Source: Gemmatimonadota bacterium (GTDB lineage: Bacteria > Gemmatimonadota > Gemmatimonadetes > Gemmatimonadales > Gemmatimonadaceae). Taken from it: a DNA stretch of 64,000 nucleotides. The stretch covers positions 62,001-126,000 of the forward strand of contig JADKAQ010000046.1 in NCBI GenBank assembly GCA_016719105.1, read 5' to 3'. Within the stretch, counting starts at the first letter, position 1. Each line of letters opens with the position of its first letter. The notes beneath the pieces were generated by a model. It did no database searches and was not told the origin of the DNA. It worked only from the letters and a program-made list of their open reading frames with translations. Position numbers and translations under genes: made by a program. Positions 9,352 to 18,156 of this stretch are shown piece after piece.

Positions 9352-11013
9352 ATGCATCCCCTCAATTGGGCGGTCGTCGTCGCGTATCTCCTGTTCGTCA
9401 TCGTCGACGGCCTCCGCCGGACCCGTGGAACGAAGGGAATCGAAGGGTACTTCCTCGCGGGGCGCTCGCTCCCCTGGTGGGCCGTCGGTCTCTCGGTCAT
9501 GGCCACGCAGCTCTCGGCCGTCACGATGATCGGGACGACCGGACAGGGGGCCACCGACGGGCTGCGCTTCGTACAGTTCTACTTCGGGCTCCCGCTGGCG
9601 ATGGTGATCCTCGGCGTGACGCTCGTCCCGTTCCTGCACGGCGCCAAGGTCTACACCGCGTATGAGTACCTCGAGCGGCGCTTCGACCCCAAGACGCGCA
9701 CGCTCACCTCGTTCCTCTTCCTCATCTCGCGCGGCATGTCGTGCGGGACGATCATCGCCGCCCCCGCGGTCGTCTTCTCGGCGATCTTCGGCTGGCCGCT
9801 CCCGTGGTCGGTGGCGCTCATCGGCGTCCCGACGATCCTCTACACGATGATCGGCGGGGTGAAGGCGGTGGCCTGGGCCGACGTGAAGCAGATGTTCGTG
9901 ATCACCAGCGCCCTCGTGGCGATGGTGGTGGTGCTCCTGATGCGCATCCCGGTCTCGCCCGACGCCGCATTGCGGCTGGCGGGGTCGGCCGGACGCCTCA
10001 CCACCTTCGACTTCTCCTTCGACCTCTCCAAGACGTACACGTTCTGGTCGGGGGTGATCGGCGGCACCTTCCTGATGCTGTCCTACTTCGGGACCGACCA
10101 GAGCCAGGTGCAACGCTACCTCGCCGCCCGTTCGGTGGGCGAAGCGCGCACTTCGCTCCTCATCAGCGCCTACTGGAAGATCCCGCTCCAGGCGCTGGTC
10201 CTCCTGGTCGGTGTGCTGGTCTTCGTCTTCTACCTGTTCCAGGCGCCGCCGCTCTTCTGGAACCCGGCGCACGAGGACAAAGTGCGCATGGCCGGCCCGC
10301 AGGCCTACGAGCAGCTGCAAGGGCGCTACGCCGAGGCCATCTCGGCGCGCACCTCAGCGGCAAGGGCCCTGGCCGCGAGCCCAGCCGGGGCGCCGGCAAC
10401 GGTCGCTGCGCACGATGCCTTCATGCAGAGCGACTCCGCGGTCGTGCGCCTGCGCACCGAGGCGCTCGGGCTCGCCGAACAGGCGACCGGAGCCCCGTCG
10501 CGCGACGTGAACTACATCATCCCGCGCTTCGTCCTCTCCGAACTCCCGATCGGATTGGCGGGCCTGTTCATCGCCGCCATCATCGCCGCCGCCATGGGGG
10601 CGATCGCCGCCGAACTCAACTCGCTCTCGACCGCCACGGTCATCGACTTCTACCGGCGCTGGGTGAAGCCCGAAGCGACCGACGCGCACTACCTGTCGGT
10701 CTCCAAGGCCGCGACCGGCGTCTGGGGGATCTTCGCCTGCATCGTCGCCACCTACGCCGCCACGTTAGGCTCGCTGATCGAGGTGGTGAATCGCTTCGGC
10801 TCCTTCTTCTACGGCTCGATCCTCGGCGTCTTCATCCTCGCGATGATCAAGCGCTCGAACGCGACCGGCGCCTTCGTCGGACTGCTGGCAGGAATGGCGA
10901 GCGTCGCGGCCGTCTCCTTCGGGCTGCCATCAGTGTCCTTCCTCTGGCACAATCTCGTGGGTGCGGTGGCAGTCGTGGCGGTGGGGTCGCTGTTGTCGAT
11001 GCGAAAGACATAG
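9352..11013 (+). CDS. sodium:solute symporter (SSS family)
   Basis: 553 residues with about 13 membrane helices in the LeuT fold. Family features include the N-terminal FLAGRSLPWWAVGLSVMATQLSAVTMIGTTGQG segment (TM1-TM2, the Na+/substrate region), YEYLERRF after TM3 and NSLSTATVIDFYRRW near TM9. A hydrophilic insertion of about 85 residues (roughly 300-385, PLFWNPAHEDKV to SRDVNYIIP) interrupts the core, as in sialic acid/sugar-type members. The substrate cannot be deduced. It follows the 45-residue membrane protein by six bases. Its TAG stop is directly followed by a palindromic GAAGACGG-repeat element. Confidence 0.88.
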   Translation: MHPLNWAVVVAYLLFVIVDGLRRTRGTKGIEGYFLAGRSLPWWAVGLSVMATQLSAVTMIGTTGQGATDGLRFVQFYFGLPLAMVILGVTLVPFLHGAKVYTAYEYLERRFDPKTRTLTSFLFLISRGMSCGTIIAAPAVVFSAIFGWPLPWSVALIGVPTILYTMIGGVKAVAWADVKQMFVITSALVAMVVVLLMRIPVSPDAALRLAGSAGRLTTFDFSFDLSKTYTFWSGVIGGTFLMLSYFGTDQSQVQRYLAARSVGEARTSLLISAYWKIPLQALVLLVGVLVFVFYLFQAPPLFWNPAHEDKVRMAGPQAYEQLQGRYAEAISARTSAARALAASPAGAPATVAAHDAFMQSDSAVVRLRTEALGLAEQATGAPSRDVNYIIPRFVLSELPIGLAGLFIAAIIAAAMGAIAAELNSLSTATVIDFYRRWVKPEATDAHYLSVSKAATGVWGIFACIVATYAATLGSLIEVVNRFGSFFYGSILGVFILAMIKRSNATGAFVGLLAGMASVAAVSFGLPSVSFLWHNLVGAVAVVAVGSLLSMRKT

Positions 11014-11139
11014 AAGACGGGAAGACGAGAAGACGAGAGGACGAGTGAAATCAGAAGGGCGGGAGGCTGCGCTATGCAGCTGCCCGCCCTTTGTTGTTGC
11101 TGTCACTCGTCTTCCCGTCTTCCCGTCTTCCCGTCTTCT
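11013..11139. repeat. palindromic GAAGACGG-repeat element between convergent genes
   Basis: The left arm (11013-11047) is tandem GAAGACGG/GAAGACGA units ending in GAGTGA. The right arm (11101-11139) is the reverse complement type, TCACTCGTCTTCCC repeated three times. A strong central hairpin (11055-11091) has a 16-base stem with two mismatches and a 5-base loop. The element fills the gap between the symporter and sucA, which converge. The same unit reappears at 48663-48702 next to another stop codon, so it is a dispersed repeat. Confidence 0.75.
11055..11091. terminator. bidirectional hairpin between symporter and sucA
   Basis: Stem AAGGGCGGG..GCTGC pairs with GCAGC..CCCGCCCTT (two internal mismatches, loop GCTAT), followed by TTGTTGTTG on the plus strand. 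It lies between two converging genes and can act in both directions. Confidence 0.6.
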
Positions 11140-11153
11140 GTTGTTCCCGCCCT

Positions 11154-13916
11154 CTACCTCGCCATCACGCGGCGAGGGATGATCGGCGCCGCGTGCACAT
11201 CGCCCACGATGCGCGCCTGCTCGCCCGCGTGCGACGAGGCGTATCCCTCCGCCGGGCTGGCCCGCTCGGGGCGACCGATGTACCGGATGATGAGCGCGTT
11301 GCCGGCCGAGGCACGCAGGCGCGGCGCCACGTAGCTCCACGCCCCCATGTTCTTCGGCTCCTCCTGCGCCCACACGATCTCGGCGATGTTGGGATACAGG
11401 TCCACCACGCGCGAGACCTCCTCGTGCGGCCACGGATAGAGCTGCTCCACGCGCACCACCGCCAGGTGCGACGGATGATCCTTGGCCACCAGCTCGTAGT
11501 ACAACTTCCCCGTGCAGAAGACGAGGCGCGTCACGTCCTCGCGGCTCACCACCTGCGGGTCGTCGAGCACCGGCATGAACCGCCCGTGCACGAGGTCCTC
11601 CAGGCGTGACGACGCAGCCGCCAGGCGCAACATGCTCTTGGGCTGCATGAGCACGAGCGGACGCTTGATGGGGATGCGCGACTGGCGCCGCAGCACGTGG
11701 AAGTACTGCGCCGGCGTCGACGGATAGGCCACGCGCATGTTCCCCTCGGCACAGAGCTGCAGGAACCGCTCGAGGCGCGCCGAGGAGTGCTCCGGCCCCT
11801 GCCCTTCATAGCCGTGCGGCAGGAGGAGGGTGACCCCCGAGTCCTGTCCCCACTTGGCACGGTCGGCCGCGATGAACTGGTCGATCATCGGCTGCGCCAT
11901 GTTGGCAAAGTCGCCGAACTGCGCTTCCCACAGCACCAGCGCGTCGGGCTCCGCGGTCGCGAACCCATACTCGAAGCCCAGTACCCCGAGCTCGTTGAGC
12001 GGGGAGTTGTAGATCTCGAAGCGCCCGGTGGCGTTGGGAATGTGCTGCAGCGGGGCGTACTTCCCACCGGTGTTCACGTCGTTGAGCACGGCGTGACGAT
12101 GCGTGAACGTCCCGCGCTCGGCATCCTGCCCCGTCAGGCGGACGTGCACCCCCTCGGCCACCAGCGACCCGAAGGCGAGCGCCTCGGCGTGCCCCCAGTC
12201 GATGCCGCCCGCCGAGCCTAACGCCTCGCGCCGGCGCTCGAGCTGCTTGGCCAGGCGCGGGTGCGGCGTGAAGTCCGGCGGCCAGGTGAGCAGCCGCTCG
12301 TTGAGCGCGATGAGCGACTCGGCACGCACGTTCGTCTCGATGGCCGGGAGCGACGACGGCGTGGGGCGCAGCGGCTCCTGCTCGTCGTGGTCGAGGTCGA
12401 CCGACCGGCGCGACTCGGCCAGGAGGCCATCGAAGCGGTCTTGCAGCTGCTTATCGAGTTCCTCCACCTGCTCGGCCGACACCACTCCCTCGGCGACGAG
12501 GCGCTTGGCCCACACCTGGCGTGCCGTGGGGTGCTGCCGGACGCGCGCGTAGAGCGCCGGCTGCGTGTACGTCGGCTCGTCGCCCTCGTTGTGCCCCCAG
12601 CGACGGTAGCCCACGAGGTCGATCAGGAAGTCCTTGCCGAAGGCCGCGCGATACATGATCCCCAGCCGCACGGCCGCCACGCACGCCTCGGCGTCGTCGG
12701 CGTTGACGTGGACGATGGGGATCTCGAACCCCTTGGCCAGGTCGCTCGCGTACCACGTCGAGCGCGAGTCCGACGGGTTGGTCGTGAAGCCGACCTGGTT
12801 GTTGACGATGATGTGCAGCGTCCCACCCACCCGGTAGCCGGTGAGCTTGGACATGTTGAGCGTCTCGGCCACGATCCCTTCGCCGGGGAAGGCGGCGTCG
12901 CCGTGGATGGCGATGGACAGGACCGACTGCTCGGCGCCGCCTAACGCCGCGACGCGCGCGCGCGCCACCCCCATCAGCACCGGGTTGACGATCTCGAGGT
13001 GACTCGGGTTGGGGACGAGCATCACCGCGACGGTGCGCCCATCGGTGAACCGCTTCGCCGTGATCGCGCCCAGGTGGTACTTCACGTCACCCGTTTCGCT
13101 GCTCCCGTGCTCGGCGTGCTTGCCGTCGAACTCGTTGAAGATGGTTCCGTACGGCTTGTCGAGGATGTGCGCGAGCACGTTCACGCGCCCGCGGTGCGCC
13201 ATCCCGATCACCACCTCCTGCGTCCCGCGCCTCGACGACTCGTCGATCGCGGCATCGAGCATCGGGACCATCGCATCGGTCCCCTCGATGCTGAAGCGCT
13301 TCATGTTGACCCAGGCGCGGGCGATGAAGCGCTCGAGCCCGTCCACCTCGGTCAGGCGCGCCAGCGTCGCCTGCTTCTCCTCGGGCGTCATCGCCAGGCG
13401 CAACTCATCGTGCTCGAGGACGCGGCGGAACCACTCGCGCTCCCCCTCTTCCTCGAGATGCCCGAGCTCGATGGCCAGGCGCGAGGAGTAGATGTCGCGC
13501 AGGCGCGACGCGGCGTCGGCCGCCGTCTCGCCCGGCATCCCCAGCGCCGCAGCCGGCACCTCCGCCAGGTCGGACTCGACGATGCCGTGGAACGTCGGCG
13601 ACAGCTCGGCGGCCCCCGCCGGCGCGGTGCCTAACGGGTCGAGGTGCACGGCCAGGTGGCCGTACTGCCGCACCGCCTGGGCCAGCGCCGCCGCCCCGGC
13701 CACCTTGCGCAGGAAGGCGGGGTCCGCCGTCCCGTAGGACGCCAGCGGCGCCGCCGGCACCGCCACGTCCGCCGCTCCGCCCCCGCCGAGGGCCTCCGCC
13801 ATGCGGAAGAACTGCCGCCACGAAGCCTCCACCGACGCCGGATCGCGCCGGTAGGATTCAAAGACTTCGGCGATGAACGCGTCGTTGTAGACGCCGGTGA
13901 TGGGGTCGCTTGACAT
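11154..13916 (-). CDS. sucA: 2-oxoglutarate dehydrogenase E1 component
   Basis: 920 residues, close to the usual 900-950. E1 decarboxylates 2-oxoglutarate with thiamine diphosphate and passes the succinyl group to E2 lipoate in the TCA cycle, in the cytoplasm. Diagnostic segments are the N-terminal E1o helix (VYNDAFIAEVFESYRRDP), MAHRGRVNVL, the ThDP/Mg2+ motif HGDAAFPGEG...VNNQVGFTTNP, and the transketolase pyrimidine-binding part (LNELGVLGFEYGFA, QFGDFANMAQPMIDQ). I chose ATG 13916 because the protein then begins directly with the family's N-terminal segment; the open frame to 13973 adds basic, unrelated residues. E2 and E3 genes are not adjacent. Three CGTTAGG motif copies lie in the gene. 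Confidence 0.93.
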   Translation of the reverse strand: MSSDPITGVYNDAFIAEVFESYRRDPASVEASWRQFFRMAEALGGGGAADVAVPAAPLASYGTADPAFLRKVAGAAALAQAVRQYGHLAVHLDPLGTAPAGAAELSPTFHGIVESDLAEVPAAALGMPGETAADAASRLRDIYSSRLAIELGHLEEEGEREWFRRVLEHDELRLAMTPEEKQATLARLTEVDGLERFIARAWVNMKRFSIEGTDAMVPMLDAAIDESSRRGTQEVVIGMAHRGRVNVLAHILDKPYGTIFNEFDGKHAEHGSSETGDVKYHLGAITAKRFTDGRTVAVMLVPNPSHLEIVNPVLMGVARARVAALGGAEQSVLSIAIHGDAAFPGEGIVAETLNMSKLTGYRVGGTLHIIVNNQVGFTTNPSDSRSTWYASDLAKGFEIPIVHVNADDAEACVAAVRLGIMYRAAFGKDFLIDLVGYRRWGHNEGDEPTYTQPALYARVRQHPTARQVWAKRLVAEGVVSAEQVEELDKQLQDRFDGLLAESRRSVDLDHDEQEPLRPTPSSLPAIETNVRAESLIALNERLLTWPPDFTPHPRLAKQLERRREALGSAGGIDWGHAEALAFGSLVAEGVHVRLTGQDAERGTFTHRHAVLNDVNTGGKYAPLQHIPNATGRFEIYNSPLNELGVLGFEYGFATAEPDALVLWEAQFGDFANMAQPMIDQFIAADRAKWGQDSGVTLLLPHGYEGQGPEHSSARLERFLQLCAEGNMRVAYPSTPAQYFHVLRRQSRIPIKRPLVLMQPKSMLRLAAASSRLEDLVHGRFMPVLDDPQVVSREDVTRLVFCTGKLYYELVAKDHPSHLAVVRVEQLYPWPHEEVSRVVDLYPNIAEIVWAQEEPKNMGAWSYVAPRLRASAGNALIIRYIGRPERASPAEGYASSHAGEQARIVGDVHAAPIIPRRVMAR

Positions 13917-13988
13917 GTCCCGGAATTTAACGCGGAGAACGCGACGAGGCACCGATGCAAAGCCCCAAGGCAAGGCACCGCTGATCTG

Positions 13989-15212
13989 CTATGACAACCC
14001 GGGGACCTCGCCCACGGCGAACGAGACGGCGATCCCCCCATTACTGGTCTTCAGCGCATCGCGGAGCTCGAGCCCCAACTGCCCCGTGAGGCGGCGGTCC
14101 GCCGAGACCACCGCGACACGCCAGCCCGGGAACGCGGTCCGCAGCACGGCGCCTGTCCGGGCGTAGAGGTTGCGCAGCTCTCCAGTGACGCCGACGCGCA
14201 CCCCATATGGGGGGTTCGTCACGATCGCCCCGCGACGCTCCCCTCCATCGGCCGGGCCCTCGCTCGACGCACGCCACTCCGGAGCGACGAGGTGCGAGAC
14301 GGCACGCACCACGAACGTCAGGTCGCTGGCCACCCCGGCACGCTCGGCGTTGGCGCGGGCCGCATCGATGGCGCCGGCGTCCCGATCGGAGGCGACGATC
14401 GGCGCGCCCGCCGACGGGAGTTCGCGCTCACGCGCCTCGTCTCGCACCCGCGCCAGGATCGCCGGCTCCACGTCAGGCCAGTGCTCGAGCGCGAAGCCCC
14501 GCCCGCGCCCCGGCGCCATGCGACGGGCCAGCATGGCCCCCTCGATGGCCAGCGTCCCCGATCCGCAGAACGGGTCGACGAGCGGTGTCCCGGGCGCCCA
14601 TCCCGACGCCAGGAGGAGCGCGGCGCCTAACGTCTCGCGGAGCGGCGCCTTTCCCGACGCCAGCCGGTAGCCGCGCTGGTGCAGGAGCGCGCCGGAGCTG
14701 TCGAGCGAGAGCGTGCAGCGATCGTTGAGGAGGCGCACCACCAGCAGCTGGCGACCGTCGTCGTTAGGCTCGTCCCCCCCGGCCGTCGCCGTTTCCGCGC
14801 CGCCGACCTCCACACGCCCCACCAGCGGGGCCAGCACCCCGGCCACCCGCTCGGCCACTGCGCCGGAGTGATACAACCGCGACTTGCGACACGTCACCCG
14901 CAGCGTCACCTCGCGCCCGGGGGCGATCCAGCGCCCCCAGTCGATGCGCGCCGTCCGCTTCTCGAGTTCGTGGAACGTCGCCGCACGAAACTCGTCGACC
15001 CGCACCAGGACCCGCGTCGCCGTGCGCAGCTGCAGGTTGGCCAGGCAGAGCGCACGCAGGTCGCCCTCGAAGGGGACGCCGGCCGGCTCCACGACTCCCA
15101 CGGACAGCCCCATCCGCGCCAACTCGCCGGCAGCGAGGTCGGCGAGCCCAGGTGCCGTGACGGCAAAAGCGGAAAACCGTGGCGTGGCGCGTCCCGTGAT
15201 CACGGGACGCAA
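13989..15212 (-). CDS. THUMP-domain 23S rRNA methyltransferase (RlmL-N type)
   Basis: 407 residues. The N-terminal half is a ferredoxin-like plus THUMP RNA-binding domain (VTAPGLADLAAGELARMG, LYHSGAVAERV). The C-terminal half is a UPF0020 Rossmann methyltransferase with SAM motif DPFCGSGTLAIEGA and catalytic TNPPYG, the signature of N2-guanine methylation. This matches the RlmL/RlmK-N family that modifies 23S rRNA. The start is TTG 15212 or GTG 15203; both lie in or at the edge of a perfect 22-bp palindrome. No ATG precedes the conserved FSAFAVTAPG segment. The gene follows the kinase gene by 18 bases on the same strand. Confidence 0.85.
   Translation of the reverse strand: MRPVITGRATPRFSAFAVTAPGLADLAAGELARMGLSVGVVEPAGVPFEGDLRALCLANLQLRTATRVLVRVDEFRAATFHELEKRTARIDWGRWIAPGREVTLRVTCRKSRLYHSGAVAERVAGVLAPLVGRVEVGGAETATAGGDEPNDDGRQLLVVRLLNDRCTLSLDSSGALLHQRGYRLASGKAPLRETLGAALLLASGWAPGTPLVDPFCGSGTLAIEGAMLARRMAPGRGRGFALEHWPDVEPAILARVRDEARERELPSAGAPIVASDRDAGAIDAARANAERAGVASDLTFVVRAVSHLVAPEWRASSEGPADGGERRGAIVTNPPYGVRVGVTGELRNLYARTGAVLRTAFPGWRVAVVSADRRLTGQLGLELRDALKTSNGGIAVSFAVGEVPGLS
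15189..15210. promoter_or_regulatory. perfect 22-bp palindrome at methyltransferase start
   Basis: Arms GCGTCCCGTGA / TCACGGGACGC meet with no loop. It covers the candidate GTG start (15203) and abuts the TTG start (15212). It could be an operator, or a structure controlling initiation; the small gap to the kinase stop (15231) argues against a conventional terminator. Confidence 0.45.
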
Positions 15213-15230
15213 GCTAATGCACGGCGCTCG

Positions 15231-17975
15231 CTACCTCGTGCGCTGGATGCGAAGCTGGCGCCGCAGTTCGCCCCACCAATCGTGCACCACCACGACCGAG
15301 GGGCCGCTCCCGGCCTCACGCATCGCGATCACGCGCGTCCCGGCCGTCGCGGCCTCGAGGTCCGAGAGATTGCCGATCCCCGGACCATCCGCCGCCACCA
15401 CGGTGCGCGACCGCACGACCACGCTGCGCCCCGGGGCGAGCGTCGCCTCCAACACCGCGTTGCCGTTGCGATAGTACAGGCGCGACCCGTCCCCCGACCA
15501 CACCGGCTGCGTCCCGCCATCGGTCGAGATCTGCACCGCCCCCCCAGGCCCCGGAAAATCGCGCACATACACCTGCATCTGACCGCTCTCGTCCGACGCA
15601 TACGCGATACGCTGGCCATCCGACGAGAAGCGCACCGCGATGGGCGCGCCGTTGCTGGCCATCAGTTGCGTCGCGGTCGTGTCGCCACTGGTCGCGGCGT
15701 AGTACACCCCGCCGGTCGTCGCCGCGCTCGTCGGCGGACGGCCGAAGACGACCCAGCGCCCGTCTGGGGAGACGACACCCGCGCCGAGCATGCCGCGTCG
15801 GGCGGTGATGCGCGTCGCGGGAGCGCTCGCATCGGCGGGACGTCGCCAGATCACGACCGAATCGCGTCCCCCAGTGGAGTACACCAGCGCACCACCGTCC
15901 CGCGTCCACGACGGCGAGAAGAAGCGCGGCGCGTTCGCCAGGATCGTCGCCGATCCGCCGGCAAGGTCGTACACGCGCAGTTCCTCTCCCGCCGCCCCCG
16001 TCACCACCGCCGCGAGATGGCGTCCGTCGGGCGACAGGCGCGGGTGGCTGTACGCACCGGCCCGTAGCCCAATCGGGGTGACCTCCCCGCCCATGCCGAC
16101 TTCGACAATCTCGCGATCGCGCGAGCCGCGCAGGTACAACAGCGTGCCGCTCGAGGAGAGCGTCGCCCGCACCGCGTTGGCCGGGCCGCTCATCACGCCG
16201 TCGAGCACGGGGGCGGCCTCTCCCGCCACCGCGGTCATCCCCTCGTTGAGCGGCACGGCCATCAGTCGCCCCGACGAGGCACCGTAGATCAGCTCTCCTT
16301 CGATCATCCCGATCGGGAAGCCCCCGGCGATCGTGAGCGGCGTCGACACGCCGGTCGACACGTTCCCCACGACGAGATGCGCGCTCTCCAGCGAGTCGCG
16401 CCCCCACTCGGCGTAGGCGATGATGTCATTGCCTAACGCGCGCGGCCACCCGCGCGTGACCCCGGTCGTCGCCGTCGAGGCAAAGAGCGGCGCCGGCGTC
16501 CCCCCGGTCGCCGGAACCGAATAGAGCGCCCCCCCCATCGACAGCACGACACGGTCGGAGTGAACCCAGGTCAGGCCGAGCACCATGCGCAGGTTGCTGG
16601 CAAGCGTCGACGCGGTGCCGCCGGCGATCGGGATCTTGCGCAGCTCGGTCCGCGTCGTGAAGGCCAACCAGCGCCCATCCTCGGAGAAGGCGGCGTGCAT
16701 CGCCCCCTCGGTCCCGGCGATCGGCTGCGGGTCGAGTTGGTCCATCGCACGCAGGTAGAGCACCGCCTCGTTCCCCCGACGCCCGGCATAGACGATCTGC
16801 CGCCCGTTGGGGGAGATGGCGAAGGTCGCACCGAAGCCGTCGACCGGCCCCTCGCCCACGGGGAAGTCGAGGGTGAAGCGCACCGGCGTGTGCACCGCCT
16901 CCACGGGGCGCGCGCGGTAGAGCGAGGCCGCGGTCACGGTGGCGACCAGCGCCAGGGCGCCTAACGCCAACACCAGCGGATCGCGCCAGCGCACGGTCGC
17001 CGGGGCCGCATCGCGCGGCGCCCCTGCGGGGACCGCATGGGCGAACGCCCCGCGCCCCTGGAGCGCCTCCGCGAACTCCTGCACCGAGGCGAATCGGTCG
17101 GCGGGGATCTTGGCCAGGGCGCGCTCGACCGCGGCCGCCACGTGCGGGGGGACGCTCTCCCGCGCGAGGCGCACCGCTCGCGGGCGCTCCGTCACGACGC
17201 GTGCGATGATCGCCTGCGCCGTACTCCCCGTATGCGGCGGCTCACCCGTGAGCATCTCGTACAGCACGGCGGCCAGCGAATACAGGTCGGAGCGCGCGTC
17301 GACCACACGATCGGCGGTCGCCTGCTCGGGCGACATGTACTGCGGCGTACCTAACGAGAGCCCCGTCTGCGTGACGCGCGCCCCGCCCGCATTGGAGACG
17401 GCGAGCGCGATGCCGAAGTCGGCCAGCAGGGGCTGCCCTTCCTGAAGCAGGATGTTGTCGGGCTTGAGGTCACGATGAATGACCCCTTGCTTGTGGGCGT
17501 GCTGCAGGGCACTGGCCACCCCGATCGCCAGCCGCACCGCCTCCTCCACCGGCAGCTGGCGCTCGCGCTCCAGGCGCACGCGCAACGACTCCCCTTCGAT
17601 ATACGGCGTGACGTAGAACAGGATCCCATCGACCTCGCCGCTGTCGAACAGCGGGAGAATGTTGGGATGCTGCAGGTTGGCGGTGACCCGAATCTCGGCG
17701 AGGAATCGCTCGGCGCCGAGCAATGCCCCCAGCTCGCGGTCCAGCACCTTGAGCGCCACCCAGCGCGAGTGCCGAAGGTCACGGGCGCGATACACCGTCG
17801 CCATGCCGCCGCGCCCGATGAGGCGATCGACTTCGTAGCGATCCACCAGCACGCGACGCAGCAGCGCCTCGAGTTCCCCCGACGGACGTGCCGCACCACC
17901 ACCGGTCGTCTCCAGCGGCGTCTGCACCGTTCCGTTGCCGGGCAACCGCCCGCGCTCTCCTGTCGATTCGTTCAC
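15231..17975 (-). CDS. membrane Ser/Thr protein kinase with TolB-like propeller
   Basis: 914 residues. The cytoplasmic kinase domain (about 47-320) shows all PknB-type motifs: glycine loop GRGGMATVYRARD (54-66), VALKVL with Lys76, HRDLKPDNILL, ADFGIA and GTPQYMSPEQ. One membrane helix follows (PLVLALGALALVATVTAASLY). The C-terminal 480 residues are PD40/TolB-type propeller repeats (FSEDGRWLAFTT, LSPDGRHLAAVV, FSSDGQRIAYAS) on the outer face, probably the sensor. I chose GTG 17975 because GAGGAG lies eight bases upstream; the frame opens further but overlaps the divergent gene. This architecture is common in Acidobacteriota and Gemmatimonadota. It is transcribed divergently from the epimerase, sharing a 180-bp intergenic region. 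Confidence 0.9.
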   Translation of the reverse strand: MNESTGERGRLPGNGTVQTPLETTGGGAARPSGELEALLRRVLVDRYEVDRLIGRGGMATVYRARDLRHSRWVALKVLDRELGALLGAERFLAEIRVTANLQHPNILPLFDSGEVDGILFYVTPYIEGESLRVRLERERQLPVEEAVRLAIGVASALQHAHKQGVIHRDLKPDNILLQEGQPLLADFGIALAVSNAGGARVTQTGLSLGTPQYMSPEQATADRVVDARSDLYSLAAVLYEMLTGEPPHTGSTAQAIIARVVTERPRAVRLARESVPPHVAAAVERALAKIPADRFASVQEFAEALQGRGAFAHAVPAGAPRDAAPATVRWRDPLVLALGALALVATVTAASLYRARPVEAVHTPVRFTLDFPVGEGPVDGFGATFAISPNGRQIVYAGRRGNEAVLYLRAMDQLDPQPIAGTEGAMHAAFSEDGRWLAFTTRTELRKIPIAGGTASTLASNLRMVLGLTWVHSDRVVLSMGGALYSVPATGGTPAPLFASTATTGVTRGWPRALGNDIIAYAEWGRDSLESAHLVVGNVSTGVSTPLTIAGGFPIGMIEGELIYGASSGRLMAVPLNEGMTAVAGEAAPVLDGVMSGPANAVRATLSSSGTLLYLRGSRDREIVEVGMGGEVTPIGLRAGAYSHPRLSPDGRHLAAVVTGAAGEELRVYDLAGGSATILANAPRFFSPSWTRDGGALVYSTGGRDSVVIWRRPADASAPATRITARRGMLGAGVVSPDGRWVVFGRPPTSAATTGGVYYAATSGDTTATQLMASNGAPIAVRFSSDGQRIAYASDESGQMQVYVRDFPGPGGAVQISTDGGTQPVWSGDGSRLYYRNGNAVLEATLAPGRSVVVRSRTVVAADGPGIGNLSDLEAATAGTRVIAMREAGSGPSVVVVHDWWGELRRQLRIQRTR

Positions 17976-18156
17976 CAGTCGCTCTCCTCGCTTCGTACCC
18001 GCCGCGGCGTCGGCTCGCCCCGTCAAGGTAGACACCGCTTCAACCCAATTGTTACTGGCAGGCACGCGATGGCTCGGCTCTCCCTGCCGGCGACGCCGAG
18101 TCGCATATTCTTCGCACACGTCGCACTCCACCCTCCCCCGCATGCGAGCGCCCGTC

